Shown here: positions 40,930 to 49,851 of the stretch, piece by piece
Position numbering within the stretch: the first letter of the stretch is position 1
Layout: each line of letters starts with the position of its first letter
Translations under genes and position numbers: made by a program
The notes under the pieces: model-generated
The model's database searches: none
The model's input: only the letters and a program-made list of their open reading frames with translations
What the model was told of the DNA's origin: nothing
Source: Leifsonia sp052114085
Lineage (GTDB): Bacteria > Actinomycetota > Actinomycetes > Actinomycetales > Microbacteriaceae
Length of the DNA stretch: 64,000 nt
Reading direction: 5' to 3'
Assembly (NCBI RefSeq): GCF_052114085.1
Contig: NZ_JBFREB010000001.1
Coordinates: 1,736,001-1,800,000 of the forward strand

Positions 40930-43355
40930 ACTGATGAGTAGGCGACGATTCCCCGGCGGATCGACTCGAGCGCCTGCCGCGCGACGCGCCCGACGTTCCC
41001 TTGTGCGACGAGCGACAGCTGATCGAGGAGGTCGATCGTCTGCTTGGCCCACCGGACGAAGTCTCCAGCCGCCATGTCCGCCTCCGACAGCACCGCATCG
41101 AGGCCCGAACCGCGCGACCACATCCACATTGCCAGCGCGATGGTCGTCGACGGGGGCTCGCTGCCAGGCAGGCGGTTGTCCTGCTCCAGGTCGTCCAGCT
41201 TGCTCCAGAGCTCGACCGTCCGCTCCAGGGCGGGCCGGAACGCCCCGCGCGGCAGGGTGCGCTCGCTGGCAAGTCCGTCGTCCCGACGGGGCTCGAACAC
41301 CAGAGCGCACGCCATCGCGGCGAGTCCGGGGGCGTCGAGGTCCTTCCAGACGTTGCGGCGCAGGCACTCGGCGACCAGCAGATCCCGCTCGCCGTAGATG
41401 CGCTTGAGCGTGCGTCCATGGACCGTCAACGCAACCTCGCCGTCCTCCTCCTGGAGGTAGCCCAACTCCAGCAGGACGTCGGACACCCGGTCGAACACCT
41501 TCGCGACCGCGCCGGTCCGCGACTGGATCTGCGACCGCAGCTTGTCGGTGTCGCGCTTCAGCTTCCACCAGCGCTCCGCCCAGCGGGCGTGCTGCTCGCG
41601 TTCGGTGCAGCGGTGGCAGGGGTGGTCCTTCATCCGTTTGCGGAGCGCCGCGAGCTGCCGCTGGCGCTTCTCGCGGTCGCTGCTGGAGGACGACTCGATC
41701 CGGGAGCCCCTGCGCTCGAGGTCGGTCAGCTCGCGCCGGATGCCGAAGTACTCCCGGAAGTCACCCAGGTGGCAGGTCATCGCCTCCTCGTAACCGGCGA
41801 GCGACTGCTCCTGCTGGAGCGCCTTGCGCGCCAGGTCGACCACCGCGTGGTCGGCCTGGAACTGCGCGAACGACGACTCCAGGATCTCCCGCGTCCTGGG
41901 CCTCCCGAACTGGTCGATCAGGTTCACGGCCATGTTGTAGGTCGGGCGGAAGCTGGAGTTCAGCGGATAACTGCGCCGGGAGGCGAGCGACGCGACGGAC
42001 TGCGGGTCGAGGCCGTCCTCCCACTGGATGACGGAATGGCCCTCGACGTCGATGCCGCGACGGCCGGCGCGACCGGTCAGCTGCGTGTACTCCCCCGGGG
42101 TAATCGGGACACGCGCTTCGCCGTTGAATTTCTCCAGCTTCTCGAGCACGACCGTTCGCGCGGGCATGTTGATTCCCAGCGCGAGCGTCTCGGTCGCGAA
42201 GACCGCCTTTACGAGCTTACGGCGGAACAACTCCTCGACGACCTCCTTGAAGGCCGGCAACATTCCCGCGTGGTGCGCGGCGACACCGCGCTCCAGTCCC
42301 TCCAGCCACTCCCAGTAGCCGAGCACGGCGAGGTCCTCATCCAGGAGTGTGCGGCAGCGATCCTCCACGATCTCGCGGATCTCGTCGCGCTCGTGCTGTT
42401 CGGTCAGCCGCACGCCGGCGCGCAGCACCTGCTTGACCGCCGCGTCGCACCCGTTCCGGCTGAAGATGAAGAAGATGGCGGGGAGCAGATTGCGGTCGTT
42501 CAGCAACCCGACGAGGTCTGCCCGGTTCATCCGGTACCCGTCGGGACGACCGCCCTTGGAGTGGTAGCGGCCCACGTCCCGCATCTGCCGGCTGCTGAGC
42601 ACCCGGCCGCCGTAGCGGGCCATCTGCACCAGCTCAGGATTCACTCTGTTCGTCGCGGCCAGGCCCGACGAGTCGAACAGGTCGATCAGTTTCGAGCGCA
42701 TCAGGATGTGCTGCTCCAGCGGCACCGGACGCTCCTCCGACACCACGACCTCCGTGTCCCCGCGCACCGCCTGCAGCCAGTCGCCGAACTCCTCGGCGTT
42801 GGACACGGTGGCACTGAGGGACACCATCCGCACCTCCGACGGCAGGTGGATGATGACCTCCTCCCACACGGCCCCCCGGAACCGGTCGGCGAGGTAGTGC
42901 ACCTCGTCCATGACGACGTACGCGAGGTCGGTAAGCAGGTCCGAGTCGGCGTACAGCATGTTGCGCAGCACTTCGGTCGTCATGACGACGATCCGGGCGC
43001 GCGAGTTGATGTTGGTGTCGCCGGTCAGCAGACCGACGGACTCCGGCCCGTACGCGTCGACGAACTCCTGGAACTTCTGGTTGCTCAGGGCCTTCATCGG
43101 CGTTGTGTAGAAGACCTTCGCGTTGGCTTCCCGCATCGCCAGGAACACCGCGAACTCGGCGACGATGGTCTTGCCCGCACCCGTCGGGGCGGCGACCAGG
43201 ACGCTGCTTCCGCGTTCCAGGGAGGCGCACGCCTCGCGCTGGAACGGATCGAGGTCGAAGCGGAGTCCCTCACGAAAGGTCTCGAGCAGGGGCTGGCGGG
43301 CCCGGTCGCGCGAGGCGGCGAACCGCTCCGCCGGCGAGAGCGTCTGATCGGTCAC
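40923..43355 (-). CDS. helY: Ski2/Mtr4-like DEAD-box helicase (HelY)
   Basis: This 810-residue helicase has Walker A PTGAGKT (57-63), the DEVH box (150-153), SAT in motif III and the motif VI region QLTGRAGRRGID. The C-terminal DSHCT/helical domain and a C-x2-C...C pattern (HPCHRCTERE) follow. It belongs to the HelY/Mtr4/Ski2 RNA helicase family, expected in RNA turnover. The neighbours tatC/tatA and lnt are the usual actinobacterial context. The start ATG has no ribosome-binding-site oddity. Confidence 0.93.
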   Translation of the reverse strand: MTDQTLSPAERFAASRDRARQPLLETFREGLRFDLDPFQREACASLERGSSVLVAAPTGAGKTIVAEFAVFLAMREANAKVFYTTPMKALSNQKFQEFVDAYGPESVGLLTGDTNINSRARIVVMTTEVLRNMLYADSDLLTDLAYVVMDEVHYLADRFRGAVWEEVIIHLPSEVRMVSLSATVSNAEEFGDWLQAVRGDTEVVVSEERPVPLEQHILMRSKLIDLFDSSGLAATNRVNPELVQMARYGGRVLSSRQMRDVGRYHSKGGRPDGYRMNRADLVGLLNDRNLLPAIFFIFSRNGCDAAVKQVLRAGVRLTEQHERDEIREIVEDRCRTLLDEDLAVLGYWEWLEGLERGVAAHHAGMLPAFKEVVEELFRRKLVKAVFATETLALGINMPARTVVLEKLEKFNGEARVPITPGEYTQLTGRAGRRGIDVEGHSVIQWEDGLDPQSVASLASRRSYPLNSSFRPTYNMAVNLIDQFGRPRTREILESSFAQFQADHAVVDLARKALQQEQSLAGYEEAMTCHLGDFREYFGIRRELTDLERRGSRIESSSSSDREKRQRQLAALRKRMKDHPCHRCTEREQHARWAERWWKLKRDTDKLRSQIQSRTGAVAKVFDRVSDVLLELGYLQEEDGEVALTVHGRTLKRIYGERDLLVAECLRRNVWKDLDAPGLAAMACALVFEPRRDDGLASERTLPRGAFRPALERTVELWSKLDDLEQDNRLPGSEPPSTTIALAMWMWSRGSGLDAVLSEADMAAGDFVRWAKQTIDLLDQLSLVAQGNVGRVARQALESIRRGIVAYSSVA

Positions 43356-43422
43356 CTGTCCAGCCTATGCCCGCTCGGCGACCGTAAGCCGGGACCGGAG
43401 CTCCGACCGGCGCCTGGTGCCG

Positions 43423-44214
43423 CTACGCGGCGAGCTCGGCCTCCAGCCGGTTCGCCACTTTGACGGCGCGGCGGTCGTGCAGCCAGGCGACCCCGTAGGC
43501 GGCGAAATACAGCGCCACCATCGGGATCGCCAGCAGGAACATCGAGAGCACGTCGGCCGCGGGGGTCGCGATCGCCGTGAACAGGGCGATCAGGATGAGC
43601 GCCCAGCGCCACGAGGCGATGATCGACTTCGCGCTCAGAACACCCACGAAATTGAGCAGCACGAGGAAGACCGGAAGAACGAACGCGATACCGACCGCAA
43701 GGACGAGCTTGAGGATGAAGTCGAAGTACGTCTTCGCACCGATGATCGCCGAATCGGCCTCCGGGGCGAAGCTCGTCAGCAGGCTGACGATGTGCGGAAC
43801 GAGCAGCCAGCCGGTCACTCCCCCAGCGATGAATAGCGGGACGGCCGTGAAGAAGAAGCCGAACCCGTACTTCAGCTCCTTGCGCGTCATGGCGGGAACG
43901 AAGAAGGCCCAGATCTGGTACAGCCAGATGGGGCTGGAGATGATCGCCCCGATGGTGATCGCCACCTGCATCTTGAGGTCGAAGGCGCCGGTGATGCTGT
44001 CGTAGTTCAGCATCGCCTCACGGCCCTGCTGCTTCGCGATGTCGGTGATCGGACCGCGCATCGCGTTCATCACGTAGTCGCTCAGGAACCACCCGACGAC
44101 GGCGCCACCGAAGAGGGCCAGCGCCGAACGGAAGAGGCGTTTGCGAAGCTCGATGAAGTGCTCGGCGAGCGTCATCCGTCCTTCGCGGGTCTTGCCTCGC
44201 TTGGTGGAGGCCAC
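43423..44214 (-). CDS. tatC: Sec-independent translocase TatC
   Basis: This 263-residue protein is the signal-recognition subunit of the Tat system, with six membrane segments. The N-terminal block EGRMTLAEHFIELRKRLF contains the conserved M-x-x-x-H-x-x-E-L-R-x-R motif, and the first periplasmic loop has the usual Pro/Glu pattern. I use the GTG at 44214 because the KTREGRMTLAEH region is conserved in the family; an ATG 39 bp later would lose it. It follows tatA with a 4-bp gap. Confidence 0.95.
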   Translation of the reverse strand: MASTKRGKTREGRMTLAEHFIELRKRLFRSALALFGGAVVGWFLSDYVMNAMRGPITDIAKQQGREAMLNYDSITGAFDLKMQVAITIGAIISSPIWLYQIWAFFVPAMTRKELKYGFGFFFTAVPLFIAGGVTGWLLVPHIVSLLTSFAPEADSAIIGAKTYFDFILKLVLAVGIAFVLPVFLVLLNFVGVLSAKSIIASWRWALILIALFTAIATPAADVLSMFLLAIPMVALYFAAYGVAWLHDRRAVKVANRLEAELAA

Positions 44215-44218
44215 CGGA

Positions 44219-44530
44219 CTAGGACTTCGGCTTGGATTCGGTCGAGGGGTCGACCGGAGCCGGCGGCACGGGAGCCGGGGCAACTGGAGCCTGCGCTACG
44301 GGAGCCGGGGCGGGTGCGCTGGGCGCGACGGTGTTCTGAACCGTACCGTCGGCGGCCGGGTCGGCCTTGTCGCCCTTGCCGTCCTTCTTCAGCTCGTCGA
44401 CCTCACCCTTGAAGATCCGCATGGACTGGCCGATGCTCTTAGCGAGTCCGGGAAGCTTCGGCGCACCGAAAAGCAGCAGGATCACGGCGAGGATGATGAG
44501 CAGATGCCATCCGGTCAGTCCTGCGAACAT
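44219..44530 (-). CDS. tatA: Twin-arginine translocase subunit TatA
   Basis: This 103-residue protein has an N-terminal membrane helix (TGWHLLIILAVILLLFGAPKLPGLAKSIG, in part), the FG-x-KLP motif and an amphipathic helix. A long Pro/Ala-rich tail (about 45 residues) is typical of actinobacterial TatA. It forms the Tat pore with TatC. The start is an ATG preceded by AGGAC. Confidence 0.96.
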   Translation of the reverse strand: MFAGLTGWHLLIILAVILLLFGAPKLPGLAKSIGQSMRIFKGEVDELKKDGKGDKADPAADGTVQNTVAPSAPAPAPVAQAPVAPAPVPPAPVDPSTESKPKS

Positions 44531-44534
44531 GAGA

Positions 44535-44894
44535 TCAGGTCCTTCTCAAAAGGTGGGCGAAGCGGTTGGGAACCGTTGCCGGGTCCACATCGACCAGTAG
44601 TCTACCGCGCCTGACCCGCGCATCCCTGCGAGCTTGCCGGGCGTACGCGCGAGCGGTAAGCAGGTCGTAGCGTTCGGCGCGCAGTTCTTCGGCATCCTTG
44701 AGCACGGCCGGCTCGAAGCGTTCGTGCAGTTCGTCGGACCGGCGGGACAGCACCTCCGCCTTCTCCATCAGCGCAGCGGCCTCGCGCCCGGCCGCGACGA
44801 CCTTGCGGAACAGCCACCAGGCGAAGAAGCCGAGCATGCCGAGGAGACCGAGCACGAGCACGGTCCAGATCAGCAGCCACGACCACCAGGGCAC
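44535..44894 (-). CDS. Small membrane-anchored hypothetical protein
   Basis: This 119-residue protein has one N-terminal membrane segment (about 4-29) and a cytosolic charged helical part (about 36-110) that looks like a coiled coil, with Arg-rich motifs YARQARRDARVRR. Such genes are conserved between pafC and tatA in Microbacteriaceae-type actinobacteria, but no function is known. It is packed 4 bp before tatA. Confidence 0.7.
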   Translation of the reverse strand: MPWWSWLLIWTVLVLGLLGMLGFFAWWLFRKVVAAGREAAALMEKAEVLSRRSDELHERFEPAVLKDAEELRAERYDLLTARAYARQARRDARVRRGRLLVDVDPATVPNRFAHLLRRT

Positions 44895-44903
44895 GTGCCC
44901 AGC

Positions 44904-45899
44904 CTAGCGCTGAACGTTCTGGCTGCCGGTGTACCGCTCGGCACCGGCACGCGCCCAGCCGGCGACCACCTGACGTGCCTCGGGCGGGTCGAGCACCGTG
45001 AGCACGCCGGAAAGCCCCGCGACCAGCCGCTTGAGGCCGTGGAAGTGGGCGACACGGACGCTCGTGCGGATGACGCCTCCCCGGTCCTCGCGCTCGGCAC
45101 CTTCGGGGATGTAGTCCTCGATGAGGCGGATCGCGGACGCGGACACATCCACGGTCACCAGCTGATCTTCGTCGGTGCCGGTGAACAGCGTCTCGGGGAG
45201 CTTCACGTCGCCCGGCCGGTAGGTGATCGACTCCTGCGTCGCGACCAGGTCGTCGATGCGATCCAGCCGGAACGTGCGGATGGCCGTACGCAGGTGGTCC
45301 CAACCGCGCAGATACCAGTCCTGATCGACCGACTCGATCCGCAACGGGTCGACGCGGCGGCGCTCGTGTTCTCCGCGCGAGCTCAGGTAGTCGAACTCCA
45401 CCTGCACACCGGCGATGACGGCGTCGCGGATGGTCGCCAGGACCTCGTCGGTCTCGGATCGAGCCACCGCGAGCTGACTCGGGGCGGCGGATGCGCCGCG
45501 CGCCAACTTGGCCATCAGCGAGCCGATCGCATCCCGGTCGGCATTCTCGGGCAGGGCCGTCAGGTATTGCAGGCCCGCGATCAGTGCTGCCGCTTCGCGC
45601 GCCGAGAAGCGCGGCGAGTCGTCGATCGCCACCTGGTGGGTGAGGACGATCTGGTCGTTCTCCTCGAAGTCGTCCCAGGCGATGTCGAAAAGATCGCCGG
45701 GCTGGTACGCGTTCGTCTCGCCGGGGATGCCGGAGACAGCGATCAGGCGCACCGCGTCGCGCAGCTGCTCCTGCTCGACGCCGAAGTGCTCGGCGGCCTC
45801 GGCGACGCTGACCCGGTCGCGGTCCATCAGGTACGGCACGAGAGCAAGCAGGAACGCGAGCTTGTCCTGCGCCTGCATCGGCTTGCGGCGCTCAGCCAT
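44904..45899 (-). CDS. pafC: WYL-domain transcriptional regulator PafC
   Basis: This 331-residue protein has an N-terminal winged helix (about 10-65), a WYL domain (about 155-225; DPLRIESVDQDWYLRGWDH) and a C-terminal WCX domain. With PafB it forms the transcription activator of LexA-independent DNA-damage genes in actinobacteria. The ATG at 45899 is preferred because GGGAGAG lies upstream at the right spacing; a GTG 6 bp earlier overlaps it. It overlaps the pafB end by 8 bp. Confidence 0.93.
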   Translation of the reverse strand: MAERRKPMQAQDKLAFLLALVPYLMDRDRVSVAEAAEHFGVEQEQLRDAVRLIAVSGIPGETNAYQPGDLFDIAWDDFEENDQIVLTHQVAIDDSPRFSAREAAALIAGLQYLTALPENADRDAIGSLMAKLARGASAAPSQLAVARSETDEVLATIRDAVIAGVQVEFDYLSSRGEHERRRVDPLRIESVDQDWYLRGWDHLRTAIRTFRLDRIDDLVATQESITYRPGDVKLPETLFTGTDEDQLVTVDVSASAIRLIEDYIPEGAEREDRGGVIRTSVRVAHFHGLKRLVAGLSGVLTVLDPPEARQVVAGWARAGAERYTGSQNVQR

Positions 45900-46956
45900 G
45901 CGCACTCTCCCCCGCGGTGTCCGGTGTGCCGCCGTGCCCGGCGACGACCGCTTCGAGTCGTTGCAGCACCTGGTCGCGCAGCTCCTGCGGCGCGAGCACC
46001 AGGACCTCCGGGCCGAACGAGGCCAGCTGGTCCGCGAGGATGTTGCTGTCGGAGAAGTTCACGGTCAGGCGCATCGGCTGCCCTTCGGCGCCGACGGGAA
46101 CGGCATCGCCGTAACGTTTTCCGAGCCGAGTGGCCGCATCCGTGCCGGCCGTCACCTCGATCTCGGCGACGTTCGACTCCCAGATCCGCTCCAGCTCGAG
46201 GAGCGCTCGATCGGCGAACGCCTCGCCGCCGACGCGATACTGCTCCGGGTCGAACACCCGTGCGGTCAGCTTCACGGGACCGACGACGCGGGACAGCAGG
46301 AACGTACGCGACCCGTTCGCCTCCTGGTCGATGCCCTGCAGGTGCCAGCGACCCTGGTGCTGCACCAGCGCGAGTGGAGCGACGGTGCGCTGCCGCGAGG
46401 CGCTCTCACCCGGCTTGAGGTACGGGAACTGGACCACGACGTGCCGCTCGAGCGCCTGGCTGAACGGCTCGAAAGCGGTCTCGCGCACCCGCAGCCGGGG
46501 AGCGTAGCCGACCACCGGATCGTCCGCCTCGACGCCGAGCGACCGCAGCTTCATGAGGGCGCGACGCGACTCCCCCGACAACGAGCCTTCGCGCCACACC
46601 GCGGCGGCCAGGCCCAGCAGCGTGAGCTCCTCCGGCGAGAAGACCACGTCGGCGGGCAGGTCGTATGCGCCTTTCGGAATGCGGTAGCGGAGCAGCTGAT
46701 TGTTGCCGGATGCTTCCGGTGCCTCGACCGTCTCCAGCGGAACCCCGAGCTCACGGATGTCGTCTTTGTCGCGCTCGAACTGGCGCTCCAGGCTGCTGTT
46801 GTCACCGTGCGCCTCGTACCGCTGGCGGTATCCCTGCACGGTCGACAGGATCTCGCTCTTGGTCAGGCCGTTCTCGGTGGCGAGCAGCGCCAGCACGAGG
46901 CTGAACAGACGCTCCTCGACCGGGACGCGCGCGGGCGAGGACGAGGAACGGGACAC
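45892..46956 (-). CDS. pafB: WYL-domain transcriptional regulator PafB
   Basis: This 354-residue protein has the winged helix (VEERLFSLVLALLATENGLTK, in part), a WYL domain (LVQHQGRWHLQGIDQEANGSRTFLLSR) and a WCX domain. PafB and PafC act together on mitomycin-induced genes, probably sensing single-stranded DNA or related signals. The pair is normally beside the Pup-proteasome genes, which are not seen here. The N-terminal ATG lacks a strong ribosome-binding site. Confidence 0.93.
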   Translation of the reverse strand: MSRSSSSPARVPVEERLFSLVLALLATENGLTKSEILSTVQGYRQRYEAHGDNSSLERQFERDKDDIRELGVPLETVEAPEASGNNQLLRYRIPKGAYDLPADVVFSPEELTLLGLAAAVWREGSLSGESRRALMKLRSLGVEADDPVVGYAPRLRVRETAFEPFSQALERHVVVQFPYLKPGESASRQRTVAPLALVQHQGRWHLQGIDQEANGSRTFLLSRVVGPVKLTARVFDPEQYRVGGEAFADRALLELERIWESNVAEIEVTAGTDAATRLGKRYGDAVPVGAEGQPMRLTVNFSDSNILADQLASFGPEVLVLAPQELRDQVLQRLEAVVAGHGGTPDTAGESAHG

Positions 46957-46977
46957 CCGTCCATCCTAGTGCGCGGG

Positions 46978-48000
46978 CTAGCGGATCCCCAGGATGTCGA
47001 CGACCCACGCGGCCGCGGGAACCTGGCCCTCGGTAGGCGCCTCGATGACGACCTGCGAGCCGACCTGCTTGCCGACGAGCTGGCCGAGGACGGCCTGAGG
47101 GAGCGCCTGGTTCAGCTGGCTCTGACCGGTGCCGATGGACACGAGGTCGGGCGAGCCGGACTGCCAGCTGGAGAAGACGATGTTCTTATTGTCCCAGCCC
47201 ACTGCGGTGTACTGCAGGATCGCCAGCGAGTCCTTCTTGACCGTGGCGCCGTCGCCCGCCTTGAGCTGCTCCGTGCGCAACGACTTCGGAGTCGAGCCGG
47301 ACGACGGGATGGTGATGCCGGGCTGGCCGGTCGGTGCGAGCACCACGGTCGGGAACCCGGACGCGGACGGCCGGACGGCGCCGTTCGCCTTCGCCAGGTA
47401 GGCCTTCAGGATGTCGACCACGATCACTCCGGAGCTGGTCGCACCGGAACCGCCCGCGTCCTTCGGGGAGATCACGACGGCGACGCGCGAGCCGACAGGA
47501 GCGCACTGGAGCCCCTTGCTCAGCGCCGCGTTGCCGGCACCGAGCGCTAGCGGGTACGTGTCGCCGCTGCCGTAGGAGGTCTGCTGCACCGCGCCGGTCG
47601 CACCGTCCAGGATCGTGTACTGGATCTCGACGACCTGGCCCTGGTGCACCTGCTCGCCGGTGCCCTCGGTGATGATGGTGCGCTCGGACTTCTTCGTGTC
47701 GAGCGGCGTCGGCACCGTGATCTTCGGCTTGGCACCGATCTTGCCCGTGGCCTCCACCAGCTGCGACGCCGAACCCGATGGGAGCGCCGTGCCGCAGTCT
47801 GCGTTCGGATTCGTGGAGCATCCGGTCAGGGCCACGGCCACCAGGGCGGAGGCTCCGATGACGGCGGCTGCACGACCGAGCACGGTCGCTCGGGTGCGGG
47901 CGGTTGCGCGGCGGACTGCTCCAGGCACGGGTCCTCTTTCGGTGCGTTCGGTGGGGGCGCGGGACAGCCGTCGTCGACGCGCGGTGTCCCGGTGACTCAT
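46978..48000 (-). CDS. FKBP-type peptidyl-prolyl isomerase lipoprotein
   Basis: This 340-residue protein has an N-terminal signal with lipobox ALTGC (Cys61 with the ATG at 48000) and two FKBP-like domains: about 100-210 (VHQGQVVEIQYTILDG, ALSKGLQCAPVGSRV) and about 230-338 (KKDSLAILQYTAVGW, ALPQAVLGQLVGKQVGSQV). A GTG at 47883 would give a shorter, cleaner signal peptide and is an alternative start. It is the gene commonly found between pafA and pafB in actinobacteria. It should catalyse proline isomerisation at the cell surface. Confidence 0.88.
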   Translation of the reverse strand: MSHRDTARRRRLSRAPTERTERGPVPGAVRRATARTRATVLGRAAAVIGASALVAVALTGCSTNPNADCGTALPSGSASQLVEATGKIGAKPKITVPTPLDTKKSERTIITEGTGEQVHQGQVVEIQYTILDGATGAVQQTSYGSGDTYPLALGAGNAALSKGLQCAPVGSRVAVVISPKDAGGSGATSSGVIVVDILKAYLAKANGAVRPSASGFPTVVLAPTGQPGITIPSSGSTPKSLRTEQLKAGDGATVKKDSLAILQYTAVGWDNKNIVFSSWQSGSPDLVSIGTGQSQLNQALPQAVLGQLVGKQVGSQVVIEAPTEGQVPAAAWVVDILGIR

Positions 48001-48001
48001 G

Positions 48002-49042
48002 CTAGCCGACGCTCGGAGCGTCCTCGTCCGTGTCCAGCGGAGCATCAGCGTCCTCATCGGAACCACGCGACTTCGCCAGATCGGCGCTCGCGGTGGCTTC
48101 GCGCATGCGCTTGCGGAGACTCTTCGGGCTGGACTGCCGCTCGCCGAGCGCGCCGGGTGTCCATGCCTCGACGTCCGCATCGGAATAGTCGGACTTGGAG
48201 GGACGCCGTTTGAGCTCCGGCAGGACCGTCCCGGGCGCGAGCCGCCGGGCCGTGATCAGGAAGCCGGTGTGCGCGATCATCCGGTGATCGGGTCGCACCG
48301 CCAGCCCCTCGACGTGCCAGCCGCGCACCATGGTCTCGTTCGACTGCGGGTGAGTGAAGTCTCCGGAGGCGCGGATCGCCTCCGCGACGCGCGACAGCTG
48401 CGTGACAGTGGCGACGTAGCAGATGACGACTCCGCCGGGCTTGAGTGCCTGGGTGACCACATCCAGCGTCTCCCACGGGGCCAGCATGTCGAGTACGACC
48501 CGGTCGACCGTCCCCGGTTCGACGGCGGCGGGCAGGGCATCCTGCAGGTCGCCGACGGTCAGCGTCCAGTTCTCAGGGTCGGCCCCGAGGAAGGTGGCCC
48601 CGTTGGCGCGGGCGACCTCGGCGAACTCCTCACGCCGCTCGAACGACAGCAGCTGCCCCTCCGGACCGATGGCGCGCAGCAGCCAGAGCGACAGGGCGCC
48701 GGAGCCGACGCCCGCCTCGACCACGGTCGCGCCCGGGAAGATGTCCGCCAGGGCGAGGATCTGCGCCGCATCCTTCGGGTAGACGATCGCCGCACCGCGC
48801 GGCATCGACATGACGAAGTCGGTCAGAAGCGGGCGAAGCGCCAGGTGTTCGACACCGGCATTGTTGCTGACGACCGAGCCGTCCGGGAGACCGATGATCG
48901 CGTCGTGCTCCAGGACGCCGCGGTGGCTGTGGAACAGCTTGCCGGGCTCCAGGGTGATGGTGTTCATGCGGCCCTTCGGACCCGTCAGTTGCACGCGATC
49001 GCCCGCGCGGAACGGGCCGGAGCTGCGTCGCGTCTCGTTCAT
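48002..49042 (-). CDS. trmI: tRNA (adenine-N1)-methyltransferase TrmI
   Basis: This 346-residue enzyme makes m1A58 in tRNA. The N-terminal domain precedes the SAM fold with VVEAGVGSGALSLWLL (motif I), SFERREEF (motif II) and RVVLDMLAPWETLD (motif IV). The C-terminal tail is acidic. Its start overlaps the HAD gene stop, and the FKBP gene starts 1 bp after its end. In many actinobacteria trmI is directly followed by arc-dop-pup; here it is followed by the FKBP gene. Confidence 0.94.
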   Translation of the reverse strand: MNETRRSSGPFRAGDRVQLTGPKGRMNTITLEPGKLFHSHRGVLEHDAIIGLPDGSVVSNNAGVEHLALRPLLTDFVMSMPRGAAIVYPKDAAQILALADIFPGATVVEAGVGSGALSLWLLRAIGPEGQLLSFERREEFAEVARANGATFLGADPENWTLTVGDLQDALPAAVEPGTVDRVVLDMLAPWETLDVVTQALKPGGVVICYVATVTQLSRVAEAIRASGDFTHPQSNETMVRGWHVEGLAVRPDHRMIAHTGFLITARRLAPGTVLPELKRRPSKSDYSDADVEAWTPGALGERQSSPKSLRKRMREATASADLAKSRGSDEDADAPLDTDEDAPSVG

Positions 49043-49764
49043 CGTCCGACCGCCTCTCGGCGGGCGCGGGCCACCGCGACGACGTCGTCGGCGGTCCGGC
49101 CTTCCAGCGACCCCCACAGGGTGTGCGCATCCGACTCGGGCAACGGCACGATGTGAGGGACACCGATCGTCGCGGCGCCCGAGGCGACCGCCGACGACAG
49201 GCCGACCAGGGAGTCCTCGATGGCGACGGTGTCCGCCGCGTCCACACCGAGCAGGCGAGCAGCTCGCAAGTACGGCTCGGGTGCGGGCTTCGGCTCATCC
49301 ACCTCGTCGCCGCTCACGATGACGTCGAACGCGTCGAAGGGGATGTGCCCGACGATCTGCTCCGCCATCCGGCGCACCGACATGGTCACCAGGGCGGTGG
49401 GGATGCCGCGCTGCCGCAGCGACTCCAGCAGTTCACGGGCGCCGGGCCGCCATGGCACGCCATCCTGGTCGAGCTTCTGCTGCACGCGGTCGGTCAGCCA
49501 CTGCACGATCTCGTCAGCGTCCAGGTCGACACCGCGCGAACGCAGGATCTCTGCCGAGTTCCACAGGCCCAGCCCGACGAGCAGCAGACCGTCGTCGTGG
49601 GTCCAGGTGCCGCCGAAGGAGCCGACGAGCTCCTGCTCGGAGGCCATCCAGTACGGCTCCGTGTCGACAAGGGTGCCGTCCATATCCCACAGGACGGCAG
49701 CGGGGAGCCCGGCCGCATCCTGTTCGATGGGGGCCTGTTCGCTGCGGGGGGAAGACGCGGTCAC
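49039..49764 (-). CDS. HAD-superfamily phosphatase
   Basis: This 241-residue hydrolase has DMDGTLVD (motif I, nucleophile Asp), TMS (motif II), the motif III Lys in EPKPAPEPY and AIEDSLVG (motif IV). It is a phosphoglycolate-phosphatase-like subclass; the substrate is not clear. The GTG start at 49764 lies about 10 nt after a -10-like TAGACT (49773-49778), so the transcript is close to leaderless. It overlaps trmI by 4 bp. Confidence 0.9.
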   Translation of the reverse strand: MTASSPRSEQAPIEQDAAGLPAAVLWDMDGTLVDTEPYWMASEQELVGSFGGTWTHDDGLLLVGLGLWNSAEILRSRGVDLDADEIVQWLTDRVQQKLDQDGVPWRPGARELLESLRQRGIPTALVTMSVRRMAEQIVGHIPFDAFDVIVSGDEVDEPKPAPEPYLRAARLLGVDAADTVAIEDSLVGLSSAVASGAATIGVPHIVPLPESDAHTLWGSLEGRTADDVVAVARARREAVGR

Positions 49765-49851
49765 AACGGGCAAGTCTATCGGCAGAGGCACGGGCCTATC
49801 CTTGAGGGATGGCGCTCCGACCGGTCGCCGGGAAGGACGAGGGACGACTTC

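Noticed and set aside
46978..49764. A proteasome gene cluster suggested by pafB/pafC and PAC2
   Set aside because: No pup, dop, pafA, arc or prc gene is present in the locus; the two remaining gene names are historical.
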